Shown here: positions 60,443 through 64,000 of the stretch, one piece after another
Layout of the letters: the number at the start of each line of letters is the position of its first letter
How positions within the stretch are numbered: position 1 is the stretch's first letter
NCBI RefSeq assembly: GCF_003171675.1
Contig: NZ_QFZQ01000004.1
Location: forward strand, 124,001 to 188,000
Direction of reading: 5' to 3'
Origin: Reichenbachiella versicolor
Lineage (GTDB): Bacteria; Bacteroidota; Bacteroidia; Cytophagales; Cyclobacteriaceae
Length of the DNA stretch: 64,000 nucleotides
The notes under the pieces: generated by a model
Databases searched by the model: none
What the model was told of the DNA's origin: nothing
The model's input: only the letters and a program-made list of their open reading frames with translations
Program-made: the position numbers and the translations under genes

Positions 60443-62215
60443 ATGAAGATCAGAACTTCGATATTCGCAGCATTACTACTTACCCTTACCCTCTATTCGA
60501 CTGCTAAACCTGACAAACCTAATGTCATTTTGATCCTAACCGATGATCAAGGAATAGGAGACTTAGGGTGTCATGGCAATCCTTGGCTAAAGACTCCAAA
60601 TATTGATGCGTTTTACAAAGAAGCCGTACGAATGACTGACTTCCATGTTAGTCCACTATGCACTCCCACCAGATCAGCCATCATGACTGGTCGTTACCCA
60701 ATTAATAATGGTACATGGGCGACTTACAAAGGTCGTGACGCACTTCAAGGGGATGCTGTTACTATGGCTGATGTATTTAAACAAGCCGGATACAAAACAG
60801 GGATATTTGGTAAGTGGCATCTAGGAGATAACTATCCCGTGAGACCAACAGACCTCGGTTTTGATGAAGCGATTCATCATCTCGCCGGTGGAGTAGGAGA
60901 ACTATCAGACTATTGGGGCAATGACTACTTTGACGATACATATTACGTCAATAATGAGCCAAAGAAATTTGAAGGGTATTGTACAGATGTATGGTTTCAG
61001 GAAACCATAAAATTCATAGATAAGAACAAGGAGGAGCCATTCTTCATCTATCTACCGACCAACGCACCACATGATCCACTGATAGTGGCGGAAGAATATG
61101 CAGCTCCATATAAGCATCTAGAAGGAGATAAAATTATTAGCGCTAACCTCTACGGTATGATTGCCAATATTGATGAGAATTTTGGAAAATTCAGAGCGTA
61201 TTTGGATGACCAAGGTTTGACCAAAAACACAATTTTGATCTACATGAGTGACAATGGTACCCGATATGGATATAGCCCAGATGGTAAATTAGGATATAAC
61301 ATGGGGTTCAGAGGTATTAAAGGCAGCAAACAAGAAGGGGGGCACAGAGTTCCGTTTTTTATCCATTGGCCAGAAGGAAAAGTCAAAGGAGGTAGAGATA
61401 TTACTGAAGTAGCAGCACATGTAGATTTGATTCCTACGTTGGCAAGTCTATGTGGTATAGGTATTCCAAAAGGAATGCCATTGGATGGAATAGATTTATC
61501 CCCACTATTGACCAAGAAGCAGACGGAGCTTGAAGATAGAACGGTCTTTGTACATCACCGTCAAGATTGGAGACCTCCAATGGAAATCAACCAAACCTGT
61601 CTCATTAATGATCAATGGAGATTAATCAACGGTAAAAAGCTATATGACGTCAAAACTGATCCGTCCCAAAGAAAAGATTTAGCCTCTCAAAATCCAGAGC
61701 TAGTTAATAAGCTTAAAAACGATAATAGCAAGTTTGTACAAGCTTCTAAACAGAATAAAGAATACTATGAATTGCCGGTAGCTATAGTCGGAAACCCTGC
61801 ACAAAAGGAAATTAAACTCACTATCCAGCACGCTATAGGTGAAGGAGGGGGGATCTGGAAGACTGAGCAAGTAGCTGCAGGCATGACTAATGTAAATAAT
61901 ACCCACGCACTACAAATAGACCAAGATGGAGTTTATCGCATATCCTGTAGACGTTGGCCAAAGGAATGTTCAGGACCTATTTTAGGTGTCCCTGCAAAAG
62001 TTCCAGAAGGGGATTTTGAATATAAGGCAATCACTCCCAAAAAGGTGAGAATTAGAATAGCGAATCAAATGCTAGAAAAAGAAATAGGAGAAAACGACGA
62101 GGAAGTAGTATTTGAAGTTAGCCTTCAAAAAGGAAAGACTCTTTTAGTTAATGATTTCATTGATGGAAAAGATAAATATGGAGTGTACTACACCTATGTG
62201 AGTCTAGCGCATTAA
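60443..62215 (+). CDS. Exported S1-family sulfatase
   Basis: 590 residues from the ATG at 60443, which gives a normal signal peptide (MKIRTSIFAALLLTLTLYS). An ATG at 60419 is also possible. The sulfatase signature is CTPTRSAIMTGRYP; the cysteine in C-x-P-x-R must be converted to formylglycine by a maturase. Metal ligands are in ILILTDDQG and YMSDNGTR, and GKWHLGD is also typical. Residues after about 440 form a second, beta-rich domain beyond the normal sulfatase core (YRISCRRWPKECSG). It removes sulfate esters from a polysaccharide, probably of algal origin. It lies between the Asp-box protein and the GH43-like gene, forming a degradation cluster. Confidence 0.93.
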   Translation: MKIRTSIFAALLLTLTLYSTAKPDKPNVILILTDDQGIGDLGCHGNPWLKTPNIDAFYKEAVRMTDFHVSPLCTPTRSAIMTGRYPINNGTWATYKGRDALQGDAVTMADVFKQAGYKTGIFGKWHLGDNYPVRPTDLGFDEAIHHLAGGVGELSDYWGNDYFDDTYYVNNEPKKFEGYCTDVWFQETIKFIDKNKEEPFFIYLPTNAPHDPLIVAEEYAAPYKHLEGDKIISANLYGMIANIDENFGKFRAYLDDQGLTKNTILIYMSDNGTRYGYSPDGKLGYNMGFRGIKGSKQEGGHRVPFFIHWPEGKVKGGRDITEVAAHVDLIPTLASLCGIGIPKGMPLDGIDLSPLLTKKQTELEDRTVFVHHRQDWRPPMEINQTCLINDQWRLINGKKLYDVKTDPSQRKDLASQNPELVNKLKNDNSKFVQASKQNKEYYELPVAIVGNPAQKEIKLTIQHAIGEGGGIWKTEQVAAGMTNVNNTHALQIDQDGVYRISCRRWPKECSGPILGVPAKVPEGDFEYKAITPKKVRIRIANQMLEKEIGENDEEVVFEVSLQKGKTLLVNDFIDGKDKYGVYYTYVSLAH

Positions 62216-62305
62216 TTAGAAATAGCAAAAGCACAAACAATCAGATTAACACACCATCAATTAAAAGCATCTTCGATGGTATAAATCATTCTAACAAAAT
62301 CAGAA

Positions 62306-63679
62306 ATGAAAAATACAGTAATACTACTGGCAGCAATTACATTATTAGCTTGTCAGCAGCCAAAACAAACAACAGAAGTAGAGTCAAAGGAAGATAGTAT
62401 ATCCTCAGACATCATTCAAACAGATGTCATAGTTCCAGAACATGGAATGGCAGACCCACATGCCTGGGTGCATAATGACACACTCTACATTATTTGTGGA
62501 CACGATGAATCTTGGGCAGGAAAAGGATCTTTCCGAATGGATAGATGGGAAGTATGGTCTACAGTTGATTTAGTTAACTGGACCTTTCACAGGAACATTT
62601 TGCCATCTGATACCTATATCGGAGATCAACCCAATTGCTGGGCAGGAGATATTTGTGAGAGAAACGGTAAGTTTTATTGGTTCTTTTCAAATCGAAATAT
62701 CGATTCTGGTGTAATGGAAGCAGACTCACCTACGGGAGAATATAAGGATATCTTAGGGAAGCCATTATTACCAAAAGGTATCGTTCCAGTACATCCATAT
62801 GATCCTGAAATCTACGTAGAAGACGGAGTATATACTATCAGTTTTGGAGCAGGAACATATTATATGGCTACACTAGCTGAAGATATGAAATCACTCACTA
62901 CGGAACCTAAACCGGTATTGGTTTTAGATAGTCTAGGCAATAAGTTGGGTGTTCCAGATAAGTCTACACTCTTTAAGAGAAATGATTGGTATTACCTTGT
63001 GTATGGAAATAAATACGCAATGTCCAAGAATCTATATGGACCCTATGATTTCAAGGGAGCTTTCTTAGATGGTGGACACACTAGTTTTTTCGACTGGAAG
63101 GGGCAGAAATATGTATTACAAGAAAATCATGACATTAGTGCCTTCTACAGAGGAGCTAGTTTGAAACCTGTATTCTTCAATGAAGATGAAACTATCATGG
63201 TGCCAGAGGATGACCGAATGTACCCAGCACCTGGACGTCCGTTTAGATTCATTAGCAGTACGATGGGTTGGGTCACTGAAGATGATCAAGATGTGAACTA
63301 TGCCGACGGTGTGATTTCAGGAGAAGTGACGAAAAAAGGAGCTGTGATTAAAAGTGCTCCATGGTTATATACAAAGTCATCTTTATGCTCAGATATGAGT
63401 TTTCGAATCAAAAATAACAGTGAAGCCACAGAATTAAAGGTAGCACTCTTTTCTAGAGATCGCAGTAGGAATTTTTGGTCCGAAACAGCTCCAGTAGACT
63501 GGACAGCCCAAGAATGGATTACGATTCCAATTTCTAGTGAAGATGAAGAGTTTAAGACCTATGAATTGAGTTTGTCAAAATTCTCTGATATCAAAGAGCG
63601 TATTATGCAAGTGGCGATTCAGCCAGCGGCTGATGCGAGCTCAGGAAGTTGGGAGATAGACGAAGTAATTATTAAATAG
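62306..63679 (+). CDS. GH43-like glycoside hydrolase lipoprotein
   Basis: 457 residues with a lipoprotein signal (MKNTVILLAAITLLAC). The N-terminal 310 residues look like a five-bladed propeller of the GH43/GH117 clan. The likely base is Asp50 in GMADPHAWVHNDTLY, the second acidic residue is in PYDPEIYVEDGVYTI (about 165), and the possible acid is the Glu in YVLQENHD (about 272). SKNLYGPYDFKG is also typical. Residues 330-457 are a beta-sandwich, probably carbohydrate-binding. It probably removes a terminal sugar from oligosaccharides at the cell surface. It begins 90 bases after the sulfatase and ends in a strong terminator. Confidence 0.82.
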   Translation: MKNTVILLAAITLLACQQPKQTTEVESKEDSISSDIIQTDVIVPEHGMADPHAWVHNDTLYIICGHDESWAGKGSFRMDRWEVWSTVDLVNWTFHRNILPSDTYIGDQPNCWAGDICERNGKFYWFFSNRNIDSGVMEADSPTGEYKDILGKPLLPKGIVPVHPYDPEIYVEDGVYTISFGAGTYYMATLAEDMKSLTTEPKPVLVLDSLGNKLGVPDKSTLFKRNDWYYLVYGNKYAMSKNLYGPYDFKGAFLDGGHTSFFDWKGQKYVLQENHDISAFYRGASLKPVFFNEDETIMVPEDDRMYPAPGRPFRFISSTMGWVTEDDQDVNYADGVISGEVTKKGAVIKSAPWLYTKSSLCSDMSFRIKNNSEATELKVALFSRDRSRNFWSETAPVDWTAQEWITIPISSEDEEFKTYELSLSKFSDIKERIMQVAIQPAADASSGSWEIDEVIIK

Positions 63680-63684
63680 TACCA

Positions 63685-63729
63685 GAAATCAGGAAACGGA
63701 CCATTCTCGTTTCCTGATTTCTTTTGTTT
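63685..63729 (+). terminator. Terminator of the sulfatase/GH43-like unit
   Basis: Perfect 14-bp arms GAAATCAGGAAACG (63685-63698) and CGTTTCCTGATTTC (63708-63721), followed by TTTTGTTT. Confidence 0.93.
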
Positions 63730-63901
63730 AAGGGGGTAAATCCTTAAAAAAGACTTGTAAATTCTGAGAGTCCCTTCGTTAGTTTTTCACCCTTTGAAAA
63801 TCGATATTCTCTACCCAAATATTTGATTTTCTATCAACACATTTGCAATCTGAGCAAGGTGCAGATGGGCTCGGTTAACAAATTGATAGAATAATTCATA
63901 T

Positions 63902-64000
63902 ATGAAGAATGCAACGAAAATAGGGCTATTAGCAATAATGGTCTTGTTGATTGGAGCCAGTTTAACTCAGGCCCAATCCAAAACTGAGAAATACCAGGAA
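63902..64000 (+). CDS. Exported protein, only the N-terminus in the window
   Basis: The ATG at 63902 opens 33 codons to the window edge: a signal peptide (MKNATKIGLLAIMVLLIGAS, cleavage near TQAQ) and the start of the mature protein (SKTEKYQE). The product cannot be named. Its place after the sulfatase and GH43-like genes suggests another member of the polysaccharide cluster, but a terminator separates it, so it has its own promoter. Confidence 0.6.
   Translation, partial: MKNATKIGLLAIMVLLIGASLTQAQSKTEKYQE

Overview
The window looks like a chromosomal segment of a marine, gliding-type member of the Bacteroidota (Cytophagales-like). The reasons are AT-rich DNA, TAnnTTTG promoter elements, almost no Shine-Dalgarno sequences, a type IX secretion sorting domain, a MurF-alanine racemase fusion, a TonB-dependent receptor, LuxR-type HTH domains of the Bacteroidota kind, and secreted sulfatase and glycosidase genes. 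The species assignment is inference.

Layout. 1-6533: housekeeping genes (bioF cut by the left edge, glnS, rpe), an outer-membrane barrel protein and conserved proteins of unknown role. 6541-6855: a GC-rich array of fifteen 21-bp repeats filling the space between two convergent genes. 6868-14162: a D-xylose locus. It has a xylulokinase-like protein fused to a LuxR-type HTH (minus strand), a membrane-anchored AraC-type regulator, then xylB-xylA-xylose/H+ symporter. 14442-19288: small secreted proteins, a flavin-barrel-like protein of unknown role, an esterase-like hydrolase and a methyltransferase. 19431-23355: a five-gene operon with a Nudix-type (NrtR-like) regulator, a lipoprotein and a complete TRAP transporter, divergent from a LacI regulator and a TonB-dependent receptor (23802-27204). 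27259-30740: rlmF and topB. 31351-37956: a beta-helix lipoprotein and a 1590-residue type IX secreted protein with three sets of seven repeats. 38106-51444: mixed housekeeping and stress genes, an SNF2 helicase, murF-alr and a 49-residue protein ending in GCGG. 51517-51895: tRNA-Gly(GCC) and tRNA-Leu(TAA). 52051-56377: accessory-looking small genes and a PHP-ATPase gene with a small acidic partner, a candidate defence module. 56641-56836: a second 21-bp repeat array, in head-to-head orientation. 57128-64000: a polysaccharide-degradation cluster with an Asp-box propeller protein, an S1 sulfatase, a GH43-like lipoprotein and the start of another exported protein.

How the genes work together. 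Xylose enters by the symporter, is isomerised by XylA and phosphorylated by XylB, and Rpe (3499-4158) links xylulose 5-phosphate to the pentose phosphate pathway. The HTH-fused paralogue of XylB keeps the sugar-site residues but has lost both ATP phosphate-binding motifs, so it is best read as a xylulose-sensing transcription factor. The Nudix regulator next to the TRAP operon also lacks its catalytic motif. The window therefore holds two regulators built from former enzymes, both beside sugar or sugar-acid uptake genes. The 57128-64000 cluster, the beta-helix lipoprotein and the TonB receptor fit a lifestyle on sulfated algal polysaccharides.

The strongest candidates for something undescribed are the pseudo-xylulokinase-HTH fusion, the two 21-bp repeat arrays that share a CGAATG core and period, the triple seven-repeat secreted protein, and the PHP-ATPase pair.
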